A stretch of 64,000 nucleotides of DNA from JAPHTQ01 sp050299175. Its GTDB lineage: Bacteria > Pseudomonadota > Gammaproteobacteria > Thiohalomonadales > Thiohalomonadaceae. Shown in pieces: positions 31,088 through 40,283 of this stretch (positions are counted from its first letter, which is position 1; each line of letters opens with the position of its first letter). Where the stretch lies: contig JBNKVM010000049.1 of NCBI GenBank assembly GCA_050299175.1, forward strand, positions 1 to 64,000, read 5' to 3'. A program made the translations under genes and the position numbers. A model generated the notes under the pieces. The model saw only the letters and a list, made by a program, of their open reading frames with translations. It was not told the DNA's origin and did not search any database.

Positions 31088-31576
31088 ATGGCCAAGACAG
31101 CGCGTCGATTACATTTTTCCGAGCTGGCCAATCCATGGAATTTCTTTGCTCTCGGTTTTGGCTCGGGACTTGCGCCTGTCGCGCCGGGTACTTTCGGTAC
31201 CCTGATGGCGATCCCTCTTTACCTGCTGTTGATGCAACTTTCGCCGGGGGGCTATCTACTGATCCTGCTCTTAACCTTCCTGCTGGGGATCGCGATCTGC
31301 GGTGTGAGTGCCCGGAAACTTGGGGTGCACGATCATCCGGGCATCGTTTGGGATGAATTTGTCGGTTACTGGTTAACCATGTTTATGGCGCCACCGGGAT
31401 GGCTGTGGCTTGTGGTAGGATTTGTGCTGTTTCGTCTGTTCGATATTCTCAAACCCTGGCCGATTCGTTTTATCGATCAGCGCGTCAGTGGTGGTCTGGG
31501 AATTATGCTGGATGATATTCTGGCGGGGATCTATTCCCTGATTATTTTGCAGTGTGTGGTCTACTGGTTGGGATAG
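31088..31576 (+). CDS. pgpA: Phosphatidylglycerophosphatase A
   Basis: This inner-membrane enzyme removes phosphate from phosphatidylglycerophosphate to make phosphatidylglycerol. The 162-residue protein has the conserved FGSGLAPVAPGTFGT near residue 26, HDHPGIVWDEFVGYW near 80 and GLGIMLDDILAGIYS near 137, with three to four membrane helices. It closes the ribD-to-pgpA run. The convergent folE2 gene begins to the right with no clear terminator between. Confidence 0.95.
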   Translation: MAKTARRLHFSELANPWNFFALGFGSGLAPVAPGTFGTLMAIPLYLLLMQLSPGGYLLILLLTFLLGIAICGVSARKLGVHDHPGIVWDEFVGYWLTMFMAPPGWLWLVVGFVLFRLFDILKPWPIRFIDQRVSGGLGIMLDDILAGIYSLIILQCVVYWLG

Positions 31577-31612
31577 ACGACTGACACACTTCCCTGTGCG
31601 TCCGCATATCGC

Positions 31613-32419
31613 TTACGCCTTGCTCTTGTCCTTCTCGATCATGGCGTAGGCCGAATGGTTGTGGATTGACTCAAAGTTTTCCGATTCCACGATGTAGCTG
31701 GTGATACGCTCGTCCTGATTCAGACGCATCGCAACGTCGCGTACCATGTCTTCAACGAACTTGGGATTGTTGTAGGCACGTTCGGTAACGTGTTTTTCAT
31801 CCGGGCGTTTAAGTAGACCGAACAGTTCACAAGAAGCCTCTTTTTCCACTAGGTCGATAATGTCCTCGATCCAGACAAATTGGTCGGTGCCGATGGTCAC
31901 GGTGACATGGGAGCGTTGGTTGTGCGCACCGTATTCCGAGATCTCTCTGGAGCAGGGGCAGAGACTGGTGACTGGTACAACTACTTTAACTTTGAGATGC
32001 GGTGTGCCTTCATCCACTTCACCGATAAATGTCACATCGTAATCCATCAGACTTTCCACACCTGAAACAGGTGCCTTCTTGTTGACGAAGTAGGGGAACG
32101 ACATCTCAATGTGCCCCGACTGAGCTTCCAGTCTGGCGGTCATTTCGGTAAGCATGATCTTGAATGATTTCACCGACAGCTCGCGCTCATAGTTGTTGAG
32201 AATCTCAACAAAGCGCGACATGTGCGTGCCCTTGAAGTTGTGCGGCAGGTTTACGTACATGTTGAAGTTGGCAATCGTGTGCTGCTCGCCACCTGTGCGG
32301 TCCTGAATTCTGACCGGATGACGGATGTCCTTGATCCCCACCTTGTTGATGGCGATGTGACGGTTGTCCTTGCTGCTCTGGACGTCTGCGATAGTTTCAT
32401 CGCAACAGTGCTGGGTCAT
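31613..32419 (-). CDS. folE2: GTP cyclohydrolase I type IB
   Basis: FolE2 converts GTP to dihydroneopterin triphosphate, the first step for folate and for queuosine precursors. The 268-residue protein has the family's NLPHNFKGTHMSRFVEIL and PVTSLCPCSREIS blocks; the first cysteine of CPCS is the active-site metal ligand. Unlike FolE1 it can work without zinc. The ATG at 32419 is fixed by AGAGGAATA upstream, although the frame is open further. It lies 2 bp after queD, so both are co-transcribed, and its product feeds QueD directly. Confidence 0.95.
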   Translation of the reverse strand: MTQHCCDETIADVQSSKDNRHIAINKVGIKDIRHPVRIQDRTGGEQHTIANFNMYVNLPHNFKGTHMSRFVEILNNYERELSVKSFKIMLTEMTARLEAQSGHIEMSFPYFVNKKAPVSGVESLMDYDVTFIGEVDEGTPHLKVKVVVPVTSLCPCSREISEYGAHNQRSHVTVTIGTDQFVWIEDIIDLVEKEASCELFGLLKRPDEKHVTERAYNNPKFVEDMVRDVAMRLNQDERITSYIVESENFESIHNHSAYAMIEKDKSKA

Positions 32420-32421
32420 GA

Positions 32422-32802
32422 TTATTCCTCTGTGTAGCGCACGCAGGCACGTTCGGTTTCCCACAGTGTTACGGCTTCCAACCGTACATGCGGCGCCTGC
32501 AGTTCACTGGCGATACCCTGAAAGATCCAGGCTGCCAGGTTTTCCGCCGTCGGGTTGATGGTGTCAAACGGCGGGATTTCATTCAGGAACCGATGATCCA
32601 GTTGATCGGTTACCTGCTTTGCCAGTTGCTTGATGACTTTAAAGTCGATCACCATACCGAGTTCATCCAGTTGCGTGGAGCTTGCTTCCACTTCCACTTT
32701 CCAGTTGTGGCCGTGCAGGCGGTTGCAATCGCCCGGATAGTCGCGCAGCGAATGGGCCGAGGCGAACTCGGTAATAACTTTCAGGGTGTAACGTGCTGCC
32801 AT
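32422..32802 (-). CDS. queD: 6-carboxytetrahydropterin synthase
   Basis: QueD converts dihydroneopterin triphosphate to 6-carboxytetrahydropterin for queuosine synthesis. The 126-residue product has the zinc histidines H17 (FASAHSL), H30 and H32 (RLHGHNW) and the catalytic cysteine C26 (YPGDCNRLHG). With folE2 directly downstream and queA-tgt at the right end, three queuosine steps are in this window. Confidence 0.94.
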   Translation of the reverse strand: MAARYTLKVITEFASAHSLRDYPGDCNRLHGHNWKVEVEASSTQLDELGMVIDFKVIKQLAKQVTDQLDHRFLNEIPPFDTINPTAENLAAWIFQGIASELQAPHVRLEAVTLWETERACVRYTEE

Positions 32803-32813
32803 GGATCTTTCGC

Positions 32814-34712
32814 TCAGGGTTTGCTCTGGCCAGCGATCGCCTGGCAGGGTCCGGTTACACCAGCGGTCTGGATGGCGCGCAGGATTCCCGCTTTATCCAG
32901 ACCACACATTGTCAGTAATTCCTCGCGACCGCCGTGTTCGACAAAACTGTCTGGCAGGCCGAGATTGATAATCTTTGTGGTGATGCCGTGCGCAGCAAGT
33001 AGTTCATTGACCGCACTGCCTGCACCGCCGCCAATCACGTTATCTTCCACCGTTACCAGCAGACAGTGGCTGCTGGCCAGTTCCAGCACCAGTGCTTCAT
33101 CCAGTGGTTTGACGAAGCGCATATTGGCGACCGAGGCATTCAATTCGTCACCGACCTCAATCGCCGGGGCGAGCATTGGGCCAAAGCTGAGCAGGGCGAT
33201 ATTGTTGCCCTGGCGTACCACTTCACCCTTGCCGATCTCTATAGGCTCCAGGCTGTTGCTGACCGCGATACCGGGTCCTGTGCCGCGAGGATAACGGATT
33301 GCTGCCGGACCATCGTGGAAGAAGCCAGTGTTCAACATGCGGCGGCACTCCTCCTCATCGGCGGGAGCCATGATCAGCATATTGGGGATGCAACGGAGGA
33401 AACTCAAATCAAAGCTGCCCGCATGGGTCGGGCCATCTGGGCCGACAATGCCTGCGCGGTCGATAGCAAACAGCACCGGCAGGTTCTGCAGTGCCACATC
33501 ATGGATTAACTGGTCGTAAGCGCGCTGCAGGAAAGAGGAGTAGATCGCCACCACGGGCTTCAGTCCTTCGCAGGCGAGACCAGCGGCGAGGGTTACGGCG
33601 TGTTGCTCGGCGATGCCCACATCGTAATAGCGTTCGGGAAATTTCTCCGAGAACGCAACCAGCCCTGAGCCTTCACGCATGGCCGGGGTGATACCGATCA
33701 GGCGCTCATCGCTGGCGGCCATATCGCAGAGCCAATCGCTGAAAATATCGGTGTAGGTGGGACCGCCCTTGTCTCCGAGCTTCTCGCCAGTCTCCGGATC
33801 GAAGCAGCCAATGCCGTGAAACCCACAGGGGTTTTCTTCGGCCGGGGCGTAACCCTTGCCCTTGCGGGTCACGATGTGCAGGAACTGCGGCCCTTCAAGG
33901 GTGCGCAGGTTACGCAGGGTTTTCACCAGGGTATCGAGATCGTGGCCATCGATGGGGCCGATGTAATTGAAGCCAAGCTCCTCGAACAGGGTACCGGGGA
34001 TGACCATCCCTTTCATGTGTTCTTCGGCGCGGCGCGCCAGTTCCCAAACGCTGGGCATAGTTTGCAGCACTTTTTTACTGCCCTGGCGCATGGTGGAGTA
34101 GAGCTTGCCCGAAAGCATGCGTGCCAGGTAGTTGGAGAGGCCGCCGACATTGGGCGAGATCGACATATCGTTGTCGTTCAGGACCACCAGCAGGTTAGCG
34201 TCCAGATCGCCTGCATGATTGAGCGCCTCGAAGGCCATGCCTGCGGTCAGTGCACCGTCGCCGATTACCGCCACGACCTTGCGATCGCTTTGCTCCTTCT
34301 GCGCCGCGATGGCCATGCCGAGCGCAGCGCCGATAGAGGTGCTGGAGTGGCCTGTACCGAAGGTATCGTAGGGGCTTTCGTCGCGCTTGGTGAAGCCGGA
34401 GAGACCGTGCAGCTTGCGCAGGGTCGACATCATTTGCCGACGCCCGGTAAGAATCTTGTGCGGATAACTCTGGTGGCCCACATCCCACACCAGCCGATCT
34501 TCAGGGGTGTTATAGACGTAGTGTAGAGCGATGGTCAGTTCCACAGTACCAAGGCCGGACGCAAGGTGGCCGCCAGTCTTGCCGACCGACTGCACCATGA
34601 ATTCGCGCAGTTCGCCTGCCAGTTGCTTGAGCTGGCTGAGATCGAGCTGACGCAGCTGGACCGGATCGTCAATGGTCTCCAGCAGAGGGGGGCTCGGACT
34701 CTGTTCGCGCAT
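32814..34712 (-). CDS. dxs: 1-deoxy-D-xylulose-5-phosphate synthase
   Basis: DXS condenses pyruvate and glyceraldehyde 3-phosphate using thiamine diphosphate, the first step of the MEP isoprenoid route. The 632-residue product has GKTGGHLASGLGTVELT, the TPP motif VIGDGALTAGMAFEALN and a transketolase-like second domain with YDVGIAEQHAVTLAAGL. ATG 34712 is used; an upstream in-frame GTG two codons earlier is the alternative. It follows ispA on the same strand, so isoprenoid precursor and prenyl chain genes are together. Confidence 0.97.
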   Translation of the reverse strand: MREQSPSPPLLETIDDPVQLRQLDLSQLKQLAGELREFMVQSVGKTGGHLASGLGTVELTIALHYVYNTPEDRLVWDVGHQSYPHKILTGRRQMMSTLRKLHGLSGFTKRDESPYDTFGTGHSSTSIGAALGMAIAAQKEQSDRKVVAVIGDGALTAGMAFEALNHAGDLDANLLVVLNDNDMSISPNVGGLSNYLARMLSGKLYSTMRQGSKKVLQTMPSVWELARRAEEHMKGMVIPGTLFEELGFNYIGPIDGHDLDTLVKTLRNLRTLEGPQFLHIVTRKGKGYAPAEENPCGFHGIGCFDPETGEKLGDKGGPTYTDIFSDWLCDMAASDERLIGITPAMREGSGLVAFSEKFPERYYDVGIAEQHAVTLAAGLACEGLKPVVAIYSSFLQRAYDQLIHDVALQNLPVLFAIDRAGIVGPDGPTHAGSFDLSFLRCIPNMLIMAPADEEECRRMLNTGFFHDGPAAIRYPRGTGPGIAVSNSLEPIEIGKGEVVRQGNNIALLSFGPMLAPAIEVGDELNASVANMRFVKPLDEALVLELASSHCLLVTVEDNVIGGGAGSAVNELLAAHGITTKIINLGLPDSFVEHGGREELLTMCGLDKAGILRAIQTAGVTGPCQAIAGQSKP

Positions 34713-34786
34713 TGTCACTTTATATAGATAGGGCGGAAAAGCCGCTTATGATGGCCTTTGAACCGGGGGGATGCAAGCCTTGCCGC

Positions 34787-35677
34787 TCAATTTGCTCGCT
34801 CCACGATATAAGCGGATATCTGGCGCAGTGGCTCAGCCTCGGGACCGAATATTGCCAGGCCATCCAGTGCCTCCTGATGCAGCGCTTGTGCCTTCTCACG
34901 GGCACCGTCCAGCCCCAGCAGGGAAGTGTAGGTAGGCTTCTCCTTGGCCTGGTCCGAGCCCTGTGGTTTGCCCAGGGTTTCTGTGTCGGCCACCACATCA
35001 AGGATATCGTCGCGGATCTGGAAGGCGAGGCCGACCGCTTCGGCGTACTGGTCCAGGCCAGTTCGCTGTTCTGTTGTGATGGCGGGGGCGCTGAGCGCGC
35101 CCAGGCGTACCGCGGCGCGGATCAGGGCACCGGTTTTGTAGCGGTGCATGGTCTGCAACTGCTCCAGGCTGAGTTGTTTGCCTTCGGCAGCGATGTCGAT
35201 GGCCTGTCCCCCCGCCATGCCGCGGGAGCCGCTGGCATGGGCCAGTTCGGTCACCATTGCCAACCGTTGGTTCGGACTGGCGTTCATTGCAGCGTCACTG
35301 GTGAGCACCTCAAAGGCCAGACATTGCAGGGCATCCCCGGCGAGGATCGCTGTGGCCTCATCGAAGGCCTTGTGGCAGGTCGGTTTGCCGCGACGCAGGT
35401 CGTCATCGTCCATGGCTGGCAGGTCATCATGGACCAGAGAATAGGCATGTACCAGTTCCACCGCGCAGGCCGGGCCGTCCAGTTGTTCCAGGGGAATGCC
35501 CAGGGCGCTACCACTGGCGTAAACTAGCACCGGGCGAACCCGTTTGCCGCCGTCGAGACTGGCATAACGCATTGCCGCGTGAAGGTGGGATGGTTCTTCA
35601 TTGGTGGCAGGTAGCCAGGTGTTGAGGGTGGCTTCTGCACGTGTTTGATACTGCTTTAACAGCGTTTTGAACTCCAT
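34787..35677 (-). CDS. ispA: Farnesyl diphosphate synthase
   Basis: It elongates isoprenoid diphosphates to farnesyl diphosphate for quinones and undecaprenyl carriers. The 296-residue protein has both aspartate-rich motifs: DDLPAMDDDD near residue 84-93 (first) and QIRDDILD near 222-229 (second), plus GGKRVRP near the start. It lies 5 bp after xseB and 75 bp before dxs, the usual xseB-ispA-dxs order. Confidence 0.96.
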   Translation of the reverse strand: MEFKTLLKQYQTRAEATLNTWLPATNEEPSHLHAAMRYASLDGGKRVRPVLVYASGSALGIPLEQLDGPACAVELVHAYSLVHDDLPAMDDDDLRRGKPTCHKAFDEATAILAGDALQCLAFEVLTSDAAMNASPNQRLAMVTELAHASGSRGMAGGQAIDIAAEGKQLSLEQLQTMHRYKTGALIRAAVRLGALSAPAITTEQRTGLDQYAEAVGLAFQIRDDILDVVADTETLGKPQGSDQAKEKPTYTSLLGLDGAREKAQALHQEALDGLAIFGPEAEPLRQISAYIVERAN

Positions 35678-35682
35678 GGGAC

Positions 35683-35937
35683 TTACTCTTTTTCCCCCTC
35701 GAAGTCCTGCAATTCGCTGTTTTCATCCTTGCCCATCAGAATCTGTACCTTCTGTTCCGCCTCGCTGAGGGCTTTCTGGCAGGCGCGGGTCAGGGCGACA
35801 CCGCGTTCGAAGTCTTTCAGTGACTGCTCCAGCGACTGTTCGCCCTGTTCCATTTTTTCTACCAGTGCCTCCAGCTCCTTGAGCGAGGCTTCGAAATCGA
35901 TATTGCTCTCTTTTTTCGCCACGATGGGGTTCTCCAT
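35683..35937 (-). CDS. xseB: Exodeoxyribonuclease VII small subunit
   Basis: This is the small subunit of the single-strand exonuclease VII. The 84-residue protein is nearly all helix, with the family pattern FEASLKELEALVEKMEQGEQ (residues 15-34), then LEQSLKDFERGVALTRACQKAL. The C-terminus is acidic. It heads the xseB-ispA-dxs operon. The xseA gene is not in the window. Confidence 0.94.
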   Translation of the reverse strand: MENPIVAKKESNIDFEASLKELEALVEKMEQGEQSLEQSLKDFERGVALTRACQKALSEAEQKVQILMGKDENSELQDFEGEKE

Positions 35938-36067
35938 CAGAGGTTATTCCAGTGGGTCGCTATTCTAACCGATTACGCCGTTGCGGGTGTGATTTGCAGG
36001 GGCATGTTTTCGTATTGCCGCTTGCTGCTATATCATCGACACAGATTCACATAATAAGGCAGGCGGA

Positions 36068-36844
36068 ATGATGCGCCGGATCTGGCACCTGATACTGATA
36101 TTGACAGTTTCTCCCGCGGCAGTGGCGACGCAGGTCGAGCTGGGCGGGGGGATTGAATACTACCATTGGGAAGAGTTTGCCGATAACGGCGACAGTCTGC
36201 TCACCGAAACTGGCCCTCGTTACTTTATCGAAGTGAAAGGGACCAACCGTGTGGAACACCGTTGGTGGCAGGATTTCTCCTGTCGTATCTACTCAGGTAC
36301 GGTGAACTACGACGGCGAAACCATCCCGTCTCCAAGCTACCCGACTCCTTTACCTGTCACCTTGGATACCGATTACAGCGGTGTGCGTGCCGAAGTCGGT
36401 TTCAACTACCTCACGCAGAATCGGAGCGAGCAGCACAGTGGCGACTGGCTGGTGAGATTCGGTCTGGGGATCGATAGTTGGCGGCGAGGGTTACGCGATG
36501 GTACGGCCGCTGGTGGAGTCCCCGTGTCGGGCTATTCCGAGCGCTATCTGGTGAGTTATGCCACGGTGGCGGGTCAGTATCTCGGTAGTGGCTGGCGTGG
36601 AAGCATTGGGGTGGTGGCGCCTTACTACACTACCGAAGAGGTGAGCATCATTCCCGATACGACTCTACACCCTGCCGGGCAGTTGAGTCTTCAGGCCAAT
36701 ATGGAGTTTTACCTTGCGGCACAGTGGAGCCTCATCCTGGAATACGACAGCTATCGCTTTGCAAAGTCTGATGTAAGTGGTGGTTATTACCAACCGAAAA
36801 GTATTCGTGAAAGTTATTCCGCCTTTGTCCGTTACCACTTTTGA
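36068..36844 (+). CDS. Predicted outer-membrane beta-barrel protein
   Basis: I do not recognise a named family. The 258-residue product has a signal peptide (about 1-20, ending in VAT), alternating hydrophobic strands with many Tyr, Trp and Gly, and a C-terminal phenylalanine (SAFVRYHF). This is the usual signature of an outer-membrane barrel of eight to twelve strands. Two adjacent ATG codons open it. It stands alone between xseB (divergent) and pcnB, with no obvious functional link to either. Confidence 0.6.
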   Translation: MMRRIWHLILILTVSPAAVATQVELGGGIEYYHWEEFADNGDSLLTETGPRYFIEVKGTNRVEHRWWQDFSCRIYSGTVNYDGETIPSPSYPTPLPVTLDTDYSGVRAEVGFNYLTQNRSEQHSGDWLVRFGLGIDSWRRGLRDGTAAGGVPVSGYSERYLVSYATVAGQYLGSGWRGSIGVVAPYYTTEEVSIIPDTTLHPAGQLSLQANMEFYLAAQWSLILEYDSYRFAKSDVSGGYYQPKSIRESYSAFVRYHF

Positions 36845-36892
36845 TGCACGCCGCGGCCTTCACTGCCGCCGCAGTCATGCTATGATTCGCCG

Positions 36893-38254
36893 ATGTTTTC
36901 CTGGCTGAAGAGTCTCAACAAGCGCCCCGGGACGAGCGCGCTTCCAGAAGCAGGCGGTAAGATATCGGTCACCCATATCCCCCGTTCCGAGCACACGATT
37001 TCCCGAAGCAATATCAGTGAGTACGCGCTCAAGGTGCTCTATCGCCTGAGCAAGGCTGGTTACGAGGCCTACCTGGTTGGTGGCGGTGTGCGTGATCTGT
37101 TGTTGGGACGGGAGCCGAAAGATTTTGATGTGGCCACCGATGCACGCCCCGAAGAGATCAATCGACTGTTCCGTAACTGTCGCCTGATCGGTCGCCGTTT
37201 CCGTCTGGCGCATATCCATTTCGGTCGTGAGATCATTGAGGTCGCTACCTTTCGTGCCGGTCATGACGAAGAGAACGGTGATGCGCTGACCAGTGACAGT
37301 GGCATGCTGATGCGCGATAACGTTTACGGTTCACTGGAAGATGATGCCTGGCGTCGTGACTTCACCGTAAATGCTCTCTATTACGATATCCGTGATTTTT
37401 CTGTAGTCGACTACACCGGCGGTGTCCCCGATCTGAAGGCCGGGCTGCTGCGTATGATTGGCGACCCTGACAAACGTTTCCGAGAAGACCCAGTACGTAT
37501 GCTGCGTGCGGTGCGCTTTGCCGCCAAACTCGGTTTTCGGATCGAACCACGCTGCGAAGCGGCAATCCGTGACCTGGGCTACCTGCTGGAAGAGGTGCCC
37601 GCTGCCCGTCTGTTCGATGAGACGCTGAAAATGTTCCTCGCCGGTTCTGCGGTGCAGTCCTATGAACTGCTGCGCCACTACGATCTGTTTAAGCACCTGT
37701 TCCCCGATACCGACGATTGTCTGGCGGAAGAGGAAGAGCATTTCCCGCATACCCTGATCGTGCATGCGTTGGAGAATACCGACCGCCGGGTGGACGAGGG
37801 ACAGGCCGTTACCCCTGCGTTCCTCTATGCCGCTCTGTTGTGGGAGCCGGTACGGCGGGAATATCTGCAGCTCTGTGACGAGGGCGTTCCCCCGATACAG
37901 GCGATGCAGCAGGCCGGTGATGCGATCATTTCACGTCAGGTGGAGTGGGTGATGGTGCCGAAACGCTTCAGCCTGCAATCGCGGGAGATCTGGGAGTGGC
38001 AGGAGCGCCTCAAGCGCAATAATGGTCGCCGTGCCATGACTCTGGTGGCCCAGCCCCGTTTCCGCGCGGCCTACGATTTTCTGATGCTGCGTGCCCGCTG
38101 TGGCGAGGCGCCGCAGGAGCTGGCGGACTGGTGGACCGAATTTCAGCAGAGTGATGAAGCGCAGCGCAACAGCATGCTGCGTAAAAACGCCGGTGGTGGT
38201 GGCGGTCAGAAGCGCCGTCGACGCCGTCCGCGCAAGCGTAAACCACAGGAATAA
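36893..38254 (+). CDS. pcnB: Poly(A) polymerase I
   Basis: PcnB adds A tails to RNA 3' ends and so speeds decay. The 453-residue protein has the nucleotidyltransferase core LVGGGVRDLLLGREPKDFD (near residue 62), with the catalytic DxD of DFDVATDA. A head domain and the class II CCA-adding/PAP second domain (DPVRMLRAVRFAAKLGFRIE) follow. The tail is strongly basic (KRRRRRPRKRK), as in E. coli PcnB. It leads the pcnB-folK-dNK-panB-panC-panD cluster. Confidence 0.95.
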   Translation: MFSWLKSLNKRPGTSALPEAGGKISVTHIPRSEHTISRSNISEYALKVLYRLSKAGYEAYLVGGGVRDLLLGREPKDFDVATDARPEEINRLFRNCRLIGRRFRLAHIHFGREIIEVATFRAGHDEENGDALTSDSGMLMRDNVYGSLEDDAWRRDFTVNALYYDIRDFSVVDYTGGVPDLKAGLLRMIGDPDKRFREDPVRMLRAVRFAAKLGFRIEPRCEAAIRDLGYLLEEVPAARLFDETLKMFLAGSAVQSYELLRHYDLFKHLFPDTDDCLAEEEEHFPHTLIVHALENTDRRVDEGQAVTPAFLYAALLWEPVRREYLQLCDEGVPPIQAMQQAGDAIISRQVEWVMVPKRFSLQSREIWEWQERLKRNNGRRAMTLVAQPRFRAAYDFLMLRARCGEAPQELADWWTEFQQSDEAQRNSMLRKNAGGGGGQKRRRRRPRKRKPQE

Positions 38255-38256
38255 AC

Positions 38257-38784
38257 GTGGCCGAAGCGCATACCTTCATCCGCGCCTATATCGGGCTCGG
38301 CAGTAATCTGGACGATCCCAAACAACAACTGCTACAGTCGCTGGAAGGTTTGCGTCAGATTCCCGAATCCCGTCTTACCGCTGTCTCCCGTTTCTATCGC
38401 AGTAAGCCCATGGGCCCTGCCGATCAGCCCGACTACGTTAATGCGGTGGCGATGTTCGACACCTGTCTGGCGCCGCTGGAATTGCTTGATGCGCTGCAGG
38501 CCATCGAGCAAGCGCAGGGTCGGGTCAGAGAGGGGGAGCGCTGGGGCCCGCGAACCTTGGATCTCGATCTGCTGCTCTATGGTCCCGAGGTCATCGATCT
38601 GCCGCGGCTGCAAGTCCCACATCCTGGTATCACTCAGCGCAGTTTTGTCCTCCAGCCCCTGTTTGACCTGGTTCCGGGGCTAACCTTCCCGGACGGGAAA
38701 AGCCTGCGTGAGGCACTGGCCGGCATCGATACTGACGATCTCGAGCCGTTGCCGCAGGGTGAGGACGATGCCTCCCCGGCGTGA
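38257..38784 (+). CDS. folK: HPPK (7,8-dihydro-6-hydroxymethylpterin pyrophosphokinase)
   Basis: FolK pyrophosphorylates the pterin alcohol in folate synthesis. The 175-residue product has AYIGLGSNLDDPKQQL at the start, FYRSKPMGPADQPDYVNAVA near 45 and RWGPRTLDLDLLLYG near 93, the ATP/metal site. GTG at 38257 is the start, 2 bp after the pcnB stop. The order pcnB-folK is typical. Confidence 0.95.
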   Translation: MAEAHTFIRAYIGLGSNLDDPKQQLLQSLEGLRQIPESRLTAVSRFYRSKPMGPADQPDYVNAVAMFDTCLAPLELLDALQAIEQAQGRVREGERWGPRTLDLDLLLYGPEVIDLPRLQVPHPGITQRSFVLQPLFDLVPGLTFPDGKSLREALAGIDTDDLEPLPQGEDDASPA

Positions 38785-38830
38785 TATTCTTTCCGCTAAC
38801 TTTTAACTGCCGCCAGGACTGAAGAGTAAC

Positions 38831-39475
38831 GTGAGCGACCCCAGGTTTATCGTCGTTGAAGGCCCCATCGGTGTGGGCAAAACCACCCTGGCGCGCCGTC
38901 TGGCGGAGACCTTCGGCAGCGAACTGTTGCTGGAAGGGGCAGAAGAGAACCCGTTTCTCGAGCGTTTTTACCAAAGTCCACGCGATGCGGCCCTGCCGAC
39001 GCAGATGTTTTTCCTGTTTCAGCGTGCGCGGCAAATGCAGCAGATCCGTCAGGCCGACCTGTTTGAGCCGGTGCGGGTCGCCGATTTCATGTTGGAGAAA
39101 GACCGACTCTTCGCCGAGCTGACCCTGGACCCAGATGAACTGGCGCTCTACGAGCAGACCTACGAACTGGTCACTCTCGATGCACCGCGACCGGATTTGG
39201 TGATCTACCTGCAGGCGCCGGTAGACGTGCTAATGCAGCGGGTGATGCGGCGGGCGCGTAAGGGCGAGGAGAGCATGGCGCTCGACTACCTCACCCGGGT
39301 CAATGATGCCTATGCCCGCTTCTTCTATGAGTACAATGGTTCACCGCTGTTGATCGTCAACGCCGCCGAGATCGATCTGGCGGAGAGCGATGCCGACTAT
39401 ATTCTGTTGCTGGAGCAGATCCGAAACGTTAAACGCGGCCGACACTATTTCAACCCGATACCCTCCATGTTGTGA
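38831..39475 (+). CDS. Deoxynucleoside kinase
   Basis: This 214-residue P-loop kinase is of the deoxyadenosine/deoxyguanosine kinase family. It has Walker A GPIGVGKTT near residue 11-19, the ENPFLERFY substrate block near 39 and an ERS-like region, then RRARKGEESMALDYLTRVN (lid). It probably salvages deoxynucleosides. Its place between folK and panB is conserved in many beta- and gammaproteobacteria. The start is GTG at 38831. Confidence 0.9.
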   Translation: MSDPRFIVVEGPIGVGKTTLARRLAETFGSELLLEGAEENPFLERFYQSPRDAALPTQMFFLFQRARQMQQIRQADLFEPVRVADFMLEKDRLFAELTLDPDELALYEQTYELVTLDAPRPDLVIYLQAPVDVLMQRVMRRARKGEESMALDYLTRVNDAYARFFYEYNGSPLLIVNAAEIDLAESDADYILLLEQIRNVKRGRHYFNPIPSML

Positions 39476-39482
39476 GAATGCC

Positions 39483-40280
39483 ATGTCACGAATCAGCCTG
39501 AGCACCCTGCGCCGAATGAAACAGGAAGGTGAGAAGATCACCGTCCTGACCGCCTACGACGCCAGTTTTGCCCGTCTCATCGAAGAAGCCGGGGTTGAGG
39601 TCCTGCTGGTGGGCGACTCATTGGGTAACGTGGTGCAGGGACGCGATAGTACCGTTCCTGTCTCCGTGGATGAAATGGTCTATCACACAAAATTGGTTGT
39701 TAACGGCAGTGAACGTGCGTTCATCGTCGCGGATATGCCATTTTTAAGCTACGCCACTCCGGAGATGGCGATTGCCACCGCCGCCCGCCTGATGAAAGAG
39801 GGCGGGGCGCAGATGGTCAAGTTGGAAGGGGGCGTGGTGATGGTGGAAACCGTGCGCCAACTCAGCGCCCTCAGCGTACCCGTCTGTGCCCATCTGGGCC
39901 TGCTGCCCCAGTCGGTGCACAAGGTCGGTGGCTACAAAATTCAGGGACGTGAGGCTAGCGATGCCGAGGTGATCCTGGCCGATGCCCGTGCCCTGGAAGA
40001 GGCGGGTGCCGATATGCTGGTGTTGGAGTGTGTGCCCCAGACGCTGGCCAAACAGATCAGCGAGGCGGTTTCGATGCCGGTGATCGGTATCGGTGCCGGG
40101 CCGAGCACCGACGGCCAGGTACTGGTGCTCTACGATATGCTCGGAATCACCCCCGGCAAGCGTCCCTCTTTTGTCCATGATTTCCTCGGCGATAGCGGTT
40201 CTGTCGAGAAGGCACTGGCCGCCTACGTTGAGCAGGTCAAAAACGGCACTTTCCCGTCCCCGTCCCACAGCTTCGACTAA
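39483..40280 (+). CDS. panB: 3-methyl-2-oxobutanoate hydroxymethyltransferase
   Basis: PanB makes ketopantoate from ketoisovalerate and methylene-tetrahydrofolate. The 265-residue protein has VLTAYDASFARLIEEAGVEV, the magnesium site VLLVGDSLGNVVQG near 40-50 and KLEGG. The ATG at 39483 lies 8 bp after the preceding stop; the frame is open upstream inside the kinase gene but that part is not PanB-like. panC follows after 3 bp. Confidence 0.96.
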   Translation: MSRISLSTLRRMKQEGEKITVLTAYDASFARLIEEAGVEVLLVGDSLGNVVQGRDSTVPVSVDEMVYHTKLVVNGSERAFIVADMPFLSYATPEMAIATAARLMKEGGAQMVKLEGGVVMVETVRQLSALSVPVCAHLGLLPQSVHKVGGYKIQGREASDAEVILADARALEEAGADMLVLECVPQTLAKQISEAVSMPVIGIGAGPSTDGQVLVLYDMLGITPGKRPSFVHDFLGDSGSVEKALAAYVEQVKNGTFPSPSHSFD

Positions 40281-40283
40281 ACC

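Noticed and set aside
33816..35527. Long plus-strand frames antisense to dxs and ispA
   Set aside because: Both lie inside unmistakable genes on the other strand.
36068..36844. Assignment of the barrel protein to a named porin family
   Set aside because: Only the signal peptide, strand pattern and terminal Phe support a barrel; nothing specific supports a named family.
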